DNA of 64,000 nt from Zygaena filipendulae. Its lineage: Eukaryota; Arthropoda; Insecta; Lepidoptera; Zygaenidae. Both the position numbers and the translations under genes were made by a program. How positions within the stretch are numbered: the first letter of the stretch is position 1; every line of letters begins with the position of its first letter. Where the stretch lies: contig OU015649.1 of NCBI GenBank assembly GCA_907165275.2, forward strand, positions 14,414,001-14,478,000. The letters run 5' to 3'. Below are positions 49,363 through 61,868 of this stretch, piece by piece. The notes beneath the pieces are model-generated. The model was not told where the DNA came from and searched no databases. It saw only the letters and a program-made list of their open reading frames with translations.

Positions 49363-49580
49363 ACTAGTTGAGCCCCGCGCTTTCACCTGCGTTAATTTCA
49401 GAGTTCCCGCGGGAATTCCGGGATAAAAAGTACCCTATGTGTTAATCTGATGTATAAGCTATATTATTGTAAAGTTTCATTTAAATCCATCCAGTAGTTT
49501 TTGCGTGAAAGAGTAACAAACATCTTTCCATCCATCCATACATTCTTACAAACTTCCGCGTTTATAATATTAGTAGGATT
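49363..49580 (+). repeat. Family A repeat
   Basis: ACTAGTTGAGCCCCGCGCTT to CGCGTTTATAATATTAGTAG, with CCATCCATCCATACA inside. Full length. Confidence 0.8.
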
Positions 49581-51165
49581 TATGTTCCCATTTTTCATTC
49601 TTCACACTTAGTGATCACAACATGATTTCCTTCGTGTACATATCTACATATTTTTCAAAGAAACCCACTCCACTTCCGCAATTCGAACAAATTATAAGTA
49701 ATTATCAACATAAATTTTATCGATGCAATTGTGCATAGGAGAATCTGACCGGACGTGTCAATCCTTTTTGATGAACGCTGGACAATTATTGTAATATTGT
49801 CCACTTGACACATTAGCGGAGGAGCATCTGTTATTACCGAAGTTAACAATCAAGGTGCGATAAAGGTGACGAATGACGCAAAATTCCTAACAAAGTAAAT
49901 AATACCTATTTTGTGAAACCAATATTGTATGGGATTGCGTCGGGGGCCGGATACGACGTGCCGCGCGACTGTTTTCGCCCATTTATTGTTAAATTTATGG
50001 TGAATAGCAAAACTGATGTGGAGACAGTTTCAGATTCCAATAAATTTTATATTTATATTGTAGGTGGAACAGCGAATGATGGCGAGACTTCAATCTTTTT
50101 TTTAAGTAAAAGCAATTTGGCTGTGCTGTTTATTGAACTATTTTAAGTTGATGAGAAAAAGTAAATTATATTTTTATTGCGTCTTACTTACTGTTTCCTT
50201 ACAGTACAACTTTACACCGATTCTACCTTGAGGGTTGAAATAAAAAAAAATCCTGAGATACGTGTATAATACGTAGTGTGGTCCAGTAATTTAACTTTAA
50301 AATAACTAGTAGGTACCTACTTTTTTCCTCATGAATCAGTCAGTGATTTATTTTGATGAAATGCAAATAATGCCATTAAATAAAATGTAGAACAGACCAC
50401 ATATATCTTGGTTTGTTTATTTATTTATTATTAAAATTTGTCTCATTATTGCCGTCCGTCATCGCATCATACATCCTAATACAATTTTTTCCAGTGTGTC
50501 CACTCAACAGCCCCTCTGTGCGCCCACGCTAAACGCACGGAAGACGTTTATAATTTTATAATATTAAAATGTTTCGCATTGATGCGAACTAACAATGGGC
50601 ACGAACAATCGCCACAATGGGTGTAAGTAACAATGACACTGTAACAAACATATGAAATGCCATATGCCCTAGCGAAACAATAAAGGCATAACTGTTCAAT
50701 TAAAAAGAAAACTATTCCCGACTTTGCTGGTTTAATTTTAAGGTCGATGTTCCTGTAATTTTTGGGGTGGATATTAAAATATTTCGATTTTCGCCAATCG
50801 GCCATTGTTGCTAGCAAAGTACTATTGTTGGAAAATAAAAGAGTAGCTAAGGATGGGCGCATTGTCGCCCATTGTAGCGGGTGTGCGGGGACAATAGGTT
50901 GATCACGTTTTAGGGAAGTTTTGGACAGTTTCTGGATGTTTTTGCAACGGGTTGCACCTTGAAACGCAGGAGCGGACTCAGTATCCCTTTTTATATTTTT
51001 AATAGTATCTCGACCATACAGTGGAACAGTTATTAAAATTATTTAAAATTGAAATTGAAAGAAGATTATTTGACACAACACATGGAGAATTACAACACAA
51101 CACACTACAATTAAATATAGTTTTTGATCAAGTCTGCCAAATAAGTGAACCTCTCAAATAAGTGT
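49581..51165. other. Intergenic sequence, no gene supported
   Basis: A 77-codon plus frame at 49913-50146 and a 104-codon minus frame at 50548-50862 show no domain. No splice or promoter signal stands out. Confidence 0.4.
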
Positions 51166-51910
51166 TTTTAACTGACTTCCAAAAAGGAGGAGGTTCTATG
51201 TTCGATTGTATGTCTGTTTTTTTTTTTTTATGTATGTTCACCGATTACTCAAAGACGGTTGGACCGATTTGAAAAATCCTTTTTTTGTTTGAAAGGTTTT
51301 ACTCCCAATTAGGTCCCATTGCCACCAAGTCGGGATCTGATGATGGGATCTTGGAGAAATCGAGGGAACTCTTCAAAAATTATAGGCACACCTATAGTGA
51401 TTTGGGTATTTTTTCTAGTAAATCGTTCATTTGCTTTTGAAAAGCAAAATTTGAAGAAGTGGAACTGATGATGAAGACCACAGATGGTCATCGGAACTAC
51501 TCAACAATAATACGTATTTCACGGATTCCGATTGGAGCGATTTCAAAAATTGTTTTTTTGTTTGAAAGGGGATACTCCCAAATTGATTCCATTGTCACCA
51601 AGTCGAGATCTGATGATGGGATCTTGGAGTAATCGAAGGAACTCTTCAAAAATTATATGTACAACTATAGCGATTTTTGGATTTTTTATAGTAAGTAAAT
51701 CGTTTATTTGCTTTTGGAAAGTAAAATTTGAAGAAGTGGAACTGATGATGAAGACCACAGATGGTCATCAGAACTACTAAATAATAGGTATTTCACAGAT
51801 TCCGATTCGTTAACTTTAATATGGTTTCTAAACAATTTATGCTCGTCACAATGTATATGGTGAAGTGGAACTGATGATGATGTATCAGGAGAACTCCTCA
51901 ATAATTAACG
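51166..51910 (+). repeat. GACTTCCAAAAAGGAGGAGG repeat with a 273-bp tandem duplication
   Basis: After the family start and CACCGATTACTCAAAGACGG, a unit with GATGATGGGATCTTGGAG and GATGAAGACCACAGATGGTC occurs twice in direct order (GATGGG at 51342 and 51615, a 273-base period). A third, partial unit follows near 51860-51905. Both complete units carry GAAGTGGAACTGATGATGAA. Confidence 0.8.
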
Positions 51911-52021
51911 TCCCTGCGTCGGGAAAAGCAATATTTTGTAAAAGGTGATGAGCAGTTGACATAAGGCTATTGCAACTTAGAGAAATTACAAGTCACTTAA
52001 AAGAGAGAAATAAACAAAATT

Positions 52022-52223
52022 TTAACAAAAAAATTAAAACCGACTTCCAAAAACACAAAACTAAAAATCTTAAAAATAAAACGCTAGTGGTAGCACAAAC
52101 CAATAATAATATTAAGTGTGTTTTTGTCTTTTGGATTAAATCGGTATGTTGTTATTTTTAGCGTTTTATTTTTAAGATTTTTAGTTTTGTGTTTTTGGAA
52201 GTCGGTTTTAATTTTTTTGTTAA
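52022..52223. mobile_element. 65-bp perfect inverted repeat with TTAA at both tips
   Basis: The left arm 52022-52086 (starting TTAACAAAAAAATTAAAACC, then GACTTCCAAAAACACAAAAC) and the right arm 52159-52223 are exact reverse complements. A 72-base loop separates them. TTAA at each tip would fit a TTAA-type target duplication. The arm shares the AACCGACTTCC start of the neighbouring repeat family. Confidence 0.85.
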
Positions 52224-52434
52224 TTAGACTTAATATCTGAATTGAAACGGATTTGAAAATAGTAGTGCTAGCTCTCTACTTACTACCATAGGTACTTATC
52301 TTATTAATATATGACTCATAAGTCTGCGCACGATTTCACTGCATACTTATAGTGTATTTTATTAAATTTTTAGTTTTAGTTTACGAGTTTGTGGTTCAAC
52401 CACGTAGAATGTACTAAGTAATTTGTGTAATTAT

Positions 52435-52617
52435 TACTAATATTATAAATGCGAAAGTGAGTTTGATTGTTTGTTGCGCTTTCCCGGACAAGGATCATCA
52501 TAAAATTTTGCATACTCGTTTTCAGGGATACAGAGTAGGACACAGGGTACCTTTTTATCCCGGAATTCCCGCGGGAACTCTGCAATTACCGCGGGTGAAA
52601 CCGCGGGGAACAGCTAG
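52435..52617 (-). repeat. Family A repeat, full length
   Basis: Minus strand from ACTAGCTGTTCCCCGCGGTT at 52617 to the TTATAATATTAGTA tail near 52435. Confidence 0.8.
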
Positions 52618-54386
52618 TAAGATATAAAATTATTGTTATTGTTATTTAGTTGTATCTATACATACCTACATTCAAAGATTTTTTCTTCTTTTCCATAGAA
52701 TCTTGTAATAGTCAATTTCATACCAAAACCAAATCCAATCGGCATATCGTTGCATTGTATCGTATATGAAGAGTGTTAGTAATTAATTTTCATTATAGGT
52801 ACATACATACGTATAATCGTAAAGTTGCCGAATGCTATTGTTATCTTCCGGATATATATAAAGCGAAGGTCACTCACTAAACACATAAGTTCAAACACTG
52901 CTTGACCTACGAAGTTGAAAAGCATATACCTATACCTACTGTATCTGTAAGAGAAGTCAGCTAAGAAATTATTTCATAAAGCTCTCGCGCGAACTCCCAC
53001 AACCAGATGAAACCGCAGAAAGCAGCAATAAATTGCAAAACGGAATACGGCCCTGATCGAATTAGTACCAGTAACAGGGTGGTATATTTTTACGAAACTA
53101 CTTGTCACACCACAATGGGACAATTCAAGCGAAACGGCGGACCAGCCGCCAACACAGCGGGACCGAATGGGGGCAGAGACGCGCAAAATTTGGGCCCAGT
53201 GGGTCTACGTAGACATTAGCCGCACAATAGCGCGAACGTCTTCTGGACAAGCAACTACCGCATTTTCGGGAATCGCTGCGTTCCATGAATGACAGAAAGC
53301 TTCTCGATTGTTTGTTTATAAATATGTACTTTTACCTATGAATGGTGAGGTTTCTCTTTACTTTCTTCGGGTTTTGGATTTTGAGCATGTTAGTTTTAAG
53401 ACTAATGAAAGTTACTATAGCTGTTCTTCGCGGTTTTACGTAGCTAAGTTAATTTCAAGAATTGCGGGATAAAAATTATTCAAGAGGGGTTTATTATGTA
53501 ACTTTTATTTCTATCATTTTTCGGTTGCAATCAAATAAACATGGCGGTTTCGCGATTACAATATTACATTATGGACGTTTTGACACCTACAATATCTATA
53601 GCAATCAACCAGGATAAACATATTTGAAAAGCTGAAGACATTATTAAGTAATTACAAAATCGTAATTTTTCTAATTGAAACTAAAATATGAATGCAACAA
53701 AAGTTAAATAATTGCTCTGTTGAATAAAAGCTATCTCTGTGCCAAATTCTATATATTTTCTGTTAAGCCGTCTATCCATCCATCCTTTCAAATTTACTAT
53801 AGATATTCCAGTACAACTTCACGAGAGTTTCAAAAAATTTAACCTCAACCTCAGTTTTCAAAAAATCAGTAAAATATTATAAAATCGGTAAATTTTTTGT
53901 TTTGCAATTCATATTTAATTTTAACCCCTTTACAAGCGATCACCTTCAACAATGGCCTATATTATTCCATTAAATTTGTTTGCTGTATTGTCTGAAAGAG
54001 TAAAATGGCGTAGGGCGAGCCATGTGTATCGCTTCAGGCCATCGCTTGTTCTCGGACTGTGGTGCAAGTGATAAACGGCTAACTAAAGATATTTTTAAAC
54101 GAACGGTTGCAGAAATAATATCACTGGAACCAGTTTAATAGTTAAGTATTTATTTTTTCCTTTTTTGGGTTCTTGTTCTTCTTCTTCTTAGATTCTTCTT
54201 TTTAGGGCCGATGAAAAAGATCGATTCAAATTTGACATCCGTTTTACTCTCTAACGTTTTCATCATAAAGTAACTCTTGATAGTTTTTTAACCGATTTCA
54301 AAAAAGGAGGTTACCAATGCGACGTAATATTGCTGGAATTGCATTAATTCGTATATGTTAGTCAACGTGGCTTCTAAATGTAAATC
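52618..54386. other. Intergenic; possible weak promoter and CpG-richer frame
   Basis: GGATATATATAAAGCG near 52850 resembles a TATA box. A 70-codon plus frame at 53007-53219 (ending FKRNGGPAANTAGPNGGRDA...) lies 150 bases on. I recognise no family and see no clear donor. A decayed family A head is at 53418-53475. Confidence 0.25.
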
Positions 54387-54562
54387 CTTACTATTTATTA
54401 TTTTTAAATGCGAAAGTGAGTTTGTTTGTTTGTTACGCTATCACACCTCAACGGCTTAACCGATCAAAGCGAAATTTTGCAGACACGTTGTTAGGGTTAC
54501 AGAGAAGGACAAAAGGTACTTTTTGTCCTGGAATTCCCGCGGAACTTCGAAATTAACGCGAA
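54387..54562 (-). repeat. Family A repeat
   Basis: The head is lost; CGCGTTAATTTCGAAGTTCC, GGAATTCCAGGACAAAAAGT and GCGTAACAAACAAACAAACT are visible on the minus strand. Confidence 0.7.
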
Positions 54563-57065
54563 TTTTGAAAGTAGTAGGTACTAAGTTAAAAAAATAAACT
54601 TCGTCTCAATTTTTCAAAGAAATATTTTAAACCATTTATATATAGTAAAATGTTGAGTTAAATAAATAAATATTCATTATTAATATATTAAATATGTTAT
54701 ATTATCTTGTTTAAAGAATATATTTTAGTTATTCGCTTATGATTTTTTGACCAAACTTCAGACAGTATAGGACAATAGTTTGTTCACAAATTTGCATATA
54801 CTTACTGTACAACAAAAAACCCCGTTTCTGTTGGAAATTTGGCATCACCATATGCCTTTTTTGTTCAGTTAATATCCGCCCCGGGGTTTGGTATACTTGC
54901 AGTGGGTGGGTTTTTAATACAGCAAATAATTGGTTAATGATTGAGAAAGTAAACGTTTCTTATAATAACAGGTAATTTTTTTTGGGCTGGTGGTGGCTTC
55001 GTTCCGGGCATTCCTTGTTAAGTATCCAAGAAATAGGTAGCTTCAAACTGAAAATCTGTCGCCAAGCACCTAATGGTGTGTTCTAGCAGCCTCACTTGAA
55101 AGCCAGCTACCATTCCAGGTTAGGTGTGTTTTGTCAAGTGAGCTGCAGTGGTCGAATGCCTGATCCTTTTTAGTTTTTACCATTAATTAAAAAAATTACT
55201 CCATACTGAGTTTCATTCAAATCCGCTTGGGGGCTTAGTTATCTTGTACTCTTGTACAGACAGATGAATGGACAAACAAAGTTCATATTAAGGCTGTTTC
55301 AATATCCATCCCGATAGCAATTTACGAGCATTCAAACAGCCCCGACAAATAACATCAAATTAGAATAGAATAGAATAAAAATTTATTTGATACCAAATAA
55401 AAATAACAAATACAGAGAAGTAACTTCAATATGGGTGATTAACAATGGTACCAAAATTAAGCACATTGGTTAGGATGTTGTAAAATAATTAGCACCTAAA
55501 TAACATTCTTAATACATATTTACTTGTTGTGAGTTAAGGTTCTGCTTTAGATACCAAATGGCAGGTAACTTCATAAAGTTTCATGCCTTCGAAGAGTTTA
55601 GGTTAAAAAAAGGCTAAACCTACTAGCTAGGTATAAAAATAAAATAAAATTTTGTAGTGTTCCGTGCGATGCGAGTTGACCTCGTCCTTGCGTACCGCGG
55701 ATTTAATATATAAATAACCCATAAATGAGCCTCGTTGGTCGACCCGGCTAATCCTGATTTACTGGGGTACCTGGGGAGCTCGCGTGGTGCTGTTATATTA
55801 TACCTACATACTACTCGGGTATACTGGCTGGTAATATTCACGAAAAGAAACTTAACGTTCCAAATTTATCTTGGTTTGAAGAAAAAATAAGATCAGTTTT
55901 GTATGTTGACTTTTTTTTATTTTATTTTTTGTATATGTCTTGTGCAATGTTTTCTATTTTATCTATAAAACCATAGATATTAGACAGTAGACACCTTTAA
56001 AAAATATGCGTGAATCTCTTTATACTTATCATTTCATTGTGCAAAAAACTTTGTTAAGTAGCTTCAAACAGCCTTCTTTCTTTCAGTTCAACATTATTGT
56101 TGTGGATTAAGGGTTGTTTTTTTCGATTTTTCAATAGATAAGCAACAAACATGTTCAATAGCGTGTGTTCCATTTTTAAAATCTTTTCTATTTTCAGTTC
56201 TTATCTGAGCATTGCTAATAAGAATAGACACACTCATACACTGACTACTCACGAAATCTCGAAAACTACTTCACCTATAAAGTTGAAATTTGGCAGATAT
56301 GGTGAGGTAGCTAACTTATTATGATTTAAAAAATATACAGTCAAACTCAGAACCTCCTCCTTTTTGGAGTTGGTTAAAAACGAAAAAGTTTGTGTGGAAA
56401 CTGATTAATACCTGTATGTAGGTATGATTTTAAAATGCTTTTTTAATTATACTGATGATTTCTACGTACCTACTTTTGACTAAATGATTATTCTATCAAT
56501 GGCATCTCATTTCCGCAGGCATACAGATTTTTTTTTTCAAATTTGCAGGGTCATAAATTTTTCGATTTTTATAAGGTACACTACAATACCTACATTAGTC
56601 CTGGGGGGGGCAGTGGGTGCTGATGCCCCCCTACATTAGCACCTACTGTTCCCCCCCGTAAAACCGCGCCTGCGATTCAGTTCTAATTCATATTCAGTAC
56701 GAATCGTCCTAAATCTGACGACGTCCAATATCGAATATTGTTCCACTATGGCCGACCGATACTAACAAATCATTGGTACACGCTATACGCGTGTATGTAT
56801 GTCCTGAAATTGTTATTGATTGTCCTTTGTTGTGCACGGCGACATAATTCAGGATTTCGTTGCGCTGTTTGGACTCGGAGCGCGACGCGGCGGCGTGAAG
56901 GTGTGACGCACTGAGTTATGTACGGGCGGCGGTCGTTGCTATTGAGCATACGATTTGTTTCTGTAGTCGGTAATTTAGAACCAACTTTATAATAAGGCTG
57001 TTTGGCGTATGTTAAGCGCTATCGAAGCGAATAAAACGAGACACTTTTATGTATTTATAGAAGTA
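54563..57065. other. Intergenic with scattered repeat remnants
   Basis: A minus-strand LINE tail-like stretch (AATAGAATAGAATAAAAATT, 55360-55380), a GACTTCC-type repeat fragment reversed at 56210-56380, a C/G hairpin at 56600-56660 (GGGGGGGGCAGTGGGTGCTG against AGCACCTACTGTTCCCCCCC), and a CpG-rich patch at 56840-56960. No coding signal. Confidence 0.4.
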
Positions 57066-57242
57066 ACTAGCTGTTTCCGCGGTTTCACCCGCAGGAATTC
57101 CGGGATAAAAAGTACCCTATGTCCTTCTCTGTATCCCTGAAAACATGCATGCAAAATTTTATAATGATCGGTTGAGCCGTTAAGGCGTGAAAGCGTAACA
57201 AACAAACAAACTCACTTTCGCATTTATAATATTAGTAAGGAT
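57066..57242 (+). repeat. Family A repeat, first of a tandem pair
   Basis: AACTAGCTGTTTCCGCGGTT to TTTATAATATTAGTAAGGAT. About 20 bases of the usual head are missing. Confidence 0.8.
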
Positions 57243-57418
57243 AGCTGTTCCCCGCAGTTTCATCCCGTTAATTTCAAAGTTCCCGCGGGAATTCCGGGAC
57301 AAAAAGTACCGTATGTTCTTTTTTATACCCCTGACGACGTTTATGCAAAATTTTATGATGATCCGTGGAGCCATTAAGGCGTGCAAGCGTTATAAACAAA
57401 TAAACTCATTTACTGAAA
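57243..57418 (+). repeat. Family A repeat, second of a tandem pair
   Basis: Starts AGCTGTTCCCCGCAGTTTCA immediately after the tail of the previous copy, with no spacer. Confidence 0.8.
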
Positions 57419-58605
57419 TTAACTGAAATATGTGGTTTCAACTTTTAGGTACGTCTCATAAAGTTAAGGAAACTTATAAAAAAAGGGCAATCTCATTCAA
57501 AATTCAAAATCTCAACGTATTCTTGACCGGACCCATTTTCTCATGACCACTGCAATATTTCATTAATTAATTATACATTCGTACACAATGTAAACACGGG
57601 GTATTGTGTCGGCCGGAGCGGAGGGTGCGCCTGCGCCTCTCCCCGAGCTCTATGCTCTATTTGTCTATGGCTTCTACATATACAAAAATACTGCCCACCA
57701 TGCAAACTACTTTATAATAGACCTAATTATGCTTTATGGTAATTTTATGGATAAAAATGTCTTTTTCATTATTATTAGGGTGTATAATTTTATGTAAGTG
57801 CAACACAAGTACAGCGTCGCCTTCTGTGTGACTTGACAGAATTGTATGAGAACTATGAATGTGCTTAAGTGTCGCTATGACGGCATTAGTGGCGGGATTA
57901 TAGTTCAACAATCACTAAAGCACCTATTTTTATAGTGTATATTTTTCTCTTAATATAATATAAAATATGGAACGTAAATCTTTTCTTAAATCACAATAAA
58001 ATTGTCTGCTGTTTAAAAAATATAAAGCATTATTATTTAGTTTTTATATCTATTTATGAAAGGCTTAAAATAAATCTTTATTTTGATCTCTTTTATTTAA
58101 ATCGTACAATACAAAATTTTATAGATAAGTGAAGAAATAAATTAGAAGTAGAATGTATTTATTTATGACTTAAATATCTATAACGCATAAACCTATATAT
58201 GTAGATACACTCTATGGGCCAAGCTTACTATGTTGGATAACATTGTGGTACCACACATTTACTTTACTACAACGAAACATCTAAAAGAATTCATCAATTT
58301 CCACATAGAATACTCATGTACCTAACCAGTCTATTTTTATCTATATCTGTAGGTACTTCAGAAAGAATGTAGAGATTCGGGGGTAATCTCTGGATCTACT
58401 GAACCGATTCTAATATCTAATAATTCGTCTCTGAGTGACATTCGGAACAAATAACGAAAATCGTAAAACTGCTTGATGATTTTTTTTGTAAAAAATTACG
58501 AGTATTTTGTCTTGGAATAGCAGGTATAGGGTATTTTTATCAACATATTGAAGTTCCTGAAAGCATTCCGAAATAGACATGGGTGTAAGCAAGGGTGATC
58601 GACTA
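57419..58605. other. AT-rich intergenic sequence, no gene seen
   Basis: A short CpG-rich piece at 57608-57650; otherwise nothing recognised. Confidence 0.45.
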
Positions 58606-58812
58606 GTACTAAAATAACTAAGAGGAAAAATTAGATTTTTTTGTATGTTTGTTTGTAATGGATAAACTCAAAAACTACCAAACCAAATTCCAGAATTCTT
58701 TCACTTATAGGAAGCTTGTGTTCCTGAGTGACATAGAGTACTATTATCCCGGAATTCATACCGAAACTCCGAAATTAACGCGAGCAAAACCGTGGGTGAT
58801 CCACGGATCACG
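58606..58812 (-). repeat. Family A repeat, second subfamily
   Basis: Minus strand: CACGGTTTTGCTCGCGTTAA, TTTCGGAGTTTCGGTATGAA, CTATAAGTGAAAGAATTCTG, TTTTTGAGTTTATCCATTAC. Confidence 0.7.
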
Positions 58813-58859
58813 AGTATTTTAGATTTTGTTTCTAGAAATAAATAAATTATTCGCTCATG

Positions 58860-59010
58860 TGAATGTAACGAAAAAGAATGTTCAGTGCCTCAACTCCCGA
58901 GGCGTCTGGAGGGCGTACCGCCCAGCATGGGAGTCCCGCCCTACGACTCCGGTGGGTTCCCAGGACCACACTTGCTTTGGCTTCGCCGCGACCCGCTGTT
59001 AAGGGCGTAA
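58860..59010. other. Isolated GC-rich patch, unknown
   Basis: CGAGGCGTCTGGAGGGCGTA to CGCGACCCGCTGTTAAGGGC stands out from AT-rich surroundings. Several frames are open, none recognised; it may be a transposon ORF scrap. Confidence 0.25.
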
Positions 59011-59311
59011 GTAGTAATGTTGTTCTACACTTTAGATTTTAGGAGAAGACGTAAGCTATAATTTGGTTCTTTTACCTTTATTTAAGTGTGAGAAGTTTAT
59101 TGTTAATAATTTCAAATATGATTTAAACATAATTTGATTTGACTTTTACAGCTGTTGCCTCGGGTAGGTATAACGAGGTTAAGTTTCAGGATCTTCTCGG
59201 AAACTTTTTATAGAAACTGACCTACGTGTTGAACTGTTGACTCAAGATATTATATTTTAATCCTGTAGTTTTTTGCTCAGTTAAATATTAAAGCTTTTTT
59301 TTTATAATCTT

Positions 59312-59582
59312 AATCACGTGTCACGTTGTTTGTCCGCGATGGACTCTGAAACTACTGAACGGATTTTGATAAAATTTTGTAACCATTTATAATATGGTCC
59401 AACTTAAAAGATAGGATAGTTTTTATCCCGGAATTCCCGCGGGAACTCCGGAATTAAAGCGGGGAACAGCTAATCACTGTAAACTACTGTCAGGCTACAA
59501 AGAAGGACATAGAGTACTTTTTTCTCGGAATTCCCGCGGGTACTTAGAAATTACCGCGGATGAAATCGCGGGGGACAGCTAG
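59312..59582 (-). repeat. Family A repeat, composite subfamily shared with 32714-32945
   Basis: On the minus strand it starts CTAGCTGTCCCCCGCGATTT, passes a second head (TTAGCTGTTCCCCGC, GAATTCCGGGATAAAAACTA) and ends GACAAACAACGTGACACGTG, the same order as at 32.7 kb. Confidence 0.75.
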
Positions 59583-59604
59583 TATAGTATAGATATTATA
59601 TTAT

Positions 59605-59826
59605 ACTAGCTGTCCCGCGCGGTTTCACCTGCGATAATTTCTAAATTCCCGCGAAATTGTTCCATACAAACTTTGCCCCCTTAGGGGTGGAATTTTCAAA
59701 AACCCTTATGGGTTGCCTACGTCATACAAAGAACACACCCTCCAAGTTTCAGTTCTCTACGATCAGCGGTTTAGGCTGTGCGTTGATCCATCAGTCATTC
59801 AGGACAAAGCATTTTATATGTATAGA
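59605..59826 (+). repeat. Family A repeat, subfamily CCCCCTTAGGGGTGGAATTT
   Basis: The head ACTAGCTGTCCCGCGCGGTT is followed by a different body (CATACAAACTTTGCCCCCTT, CTCCAAGTTTCAGTTCTCTA), ending TTTATATGTATAGAT. Confidence 0.7.
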
Positions 59827-59828
59827 TA

Positions 59829-60026
59829 ACTAGCTGTGCCCCGCGGTTTCACCCGCGTGAGTTTCGGAATTCCTGCAGGAACTCTCTTTAGGGGGATAAA
59901 AAATAGATAGTAGCCGATTCTCAGGCTTACTGAATATGCATAAAAAATTTCATGAGAATCGGTCAAACCGTTTCTGAGGAGTATGGGAACGAACATTGTG
60001 ACAGGAGAATTTTATATATTAGATAA
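59829..60026 (+). repeat. Family A repeat, subfamily GATAGTAGCCGATTCTCAGG
   Basis: ACTAGCTGTGCCCCGCGGTT begins within a few bases of the previous tail. The body has CATGAGAATCGGTCAAACCG and ends TTTTATATATTAGATAAT. Confidence 0.75.
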
Positions 60027-60029
60027 TGA

Positions 60030-60262
60030 TTAGGGCAAAGTGCCCGATTGATTCGTGCTGCTTAAGTTTAAAACTTATTGGAGTTATATTTCGTCAAATA
60101 ATTCCAAGTCTCAAGGTCCATTTTATCTTCCCATCCCCATTCCAGGTCGGCAACGCACCTGCAAGCCTTCTGGTGTTGCAGATGTCTATGGGCGGCGGTA
60201 ATCACTTACCATCAGGTGTAACCACTTGCCCGTTTGCCCCCTATGACATAAAAAAAAAAAAT
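60030..60262 (+). mobile_element. LINE/SINE 3' end ending in poly(A)
   Basis: GGCAACGCACCTGCAAGCCT, GGGCGGCGGTAATCACTTAC, CATCAGGTGTAACCACTTGC and CGTTTGCCCCCTATGACATA, then ten A's. This module is widespread at the 3' ends of lepidopteran retroposons; no ORF. Confidence 0.55.
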
Positions 60263-61744
60263 CTTGTGTGAATTGATGATTTTACTTAATTTCTCTCTAT
60301 TAATTGGTTAATTAACGAATACATAATAATGACATTTTCAAACATACAAAACCTCTCAAAAATATTAATTTATCCCTTAGTTAAACATCTCTTGTATTTG
60401 GCGATTGTACAATCAACCCTTAAATTAATTTTATCGACAGTACAGTGCAGTACGGTACCTATTTGAATTCACAAATTATGAACGATAAATTAAATTCCAA
60501 TTCACATAACTTCAGTATCATAACATGTCCTGACCCCCGTTCTCTGGAGCCAGCGGGATGCCTCGCACCCCTTTACTACTACAAGACTGATTCTAACATT
60601 CGACCTTGGCCCGAAGTGGGCTGGACCATCACGCTGCGAAGATTGGGCACAAGCAGAGCTCAAGTCGCGCGTTAAACACTTCACAATGATGTTAAGTCAT
60701 GAGAAAAGTAGGCGTTTTAGACACACTGTGGCGCAATTTCGACAAATTTCATTCCGTAGATTTTTTGTTACATTATTTTCTTTCATGGGAACAAAATATT
60801 TGTAATTTGTATTAATATTATAATTGTAGATTTGGTGAGAAGTTTTTAGGATTTTTTAGAGTGATTTTAAATAAACATATTCTACAATATATATTTAGGT
60901 AGGTAGGTATATCATACGTAGAGCGTCTAAGGTAGAGCATAATTATATACCTAGCATATAAGGTGATCTATAATCGTGCTTGCTTTAATTTAGGAAATTA
61001 GTAATAAAATTATAAAAAAATGTGTGTAAAATAGAGTTGAAGATATTTTCATATTATTTATTTAATAGTTGGTACCTACCTACTATCTTTACAAAGAAAA
61101 ATAAATAAATACCTACCTAACGATATCAATAAAATGTTCAAAGCAACACTTTCAAACAATGCAGTAAATACGAATATTTTTATGATCGCTCACCTTTTAA
61201 ATGGAAGAATCAAATATCCAAAGGCTTCACATCCGGGCTATCTGAACAACAACAATAGTGACAATAGAGAATAAAACTGATCAGCCGTTTACACCCAACC
61301 TAGCCAAAAGGGATGCACGATTCAGGTGTCAATTCTTTAAAATAAAATAAAAACACAAAAGAAATCCGTCAACGTATCAAGTCTCTTAACGAAAAAAAAA
61401 TCTGTCACAAAGGAATGCGTGCACGCAATCCAAGAATTCGATCGTCTTGCCATAATGCCGTGTTGTTTTTTGGGTTGAAATTTAAATTACGTTGATTGTA
61501 GGGCAATTTTGTTCTTTGAAACTGTAAATAAATATTTTTATCTCACTGTGGGAAAAATACAATTAGGTGGACAAACCTTTTCATCGGGTGCTAATTTATT
61601 ATGTGAAATATAATAAGAAAAGCTTTGGTATTATAGCTAAATGCTAAGATTTATTTTTTAACTCGCAAGTGTTTTTGCTCTTTAGAGATCGTTATTAAAA
61701 TCAAAACTGCACCGTCACTAAACATACGGCTTGATGTGGTCCAA
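60263..61744. other. AT-rich intergenic sequence, no gene seen
   Basis: A 76-codon plus frame at 60445-60675 has no recognised domain. Confidence 0.4.
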
Positions 61745-61868
61745 CTTGTTAAAAAAGAGTCCAAATTTGCATCCGAGGTACAGACAAAGACATGACTGTG
61801 GTGCATGTATCCCGAAATTCCCGCAGATATTTCAAAATTAACGCGGGTAAAACCGCTGGTAACAGTCA
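61745..61868 (-). repeat. Family A repeat, decayed
   Basis: Minus strand: AGCGGTTTTACCCGCGTTAA, AAATATCTGCGGGAATTTCG and GACCACATCAAGCCG-like flank. Confidence 0.6.

Noticed and set aside
49913..50146. 77-codon plus frame MKPILYGIASGAGYDVPRD...
   Set aside because: No domain, promoter or splice evidence; ends in low-complexity codons.
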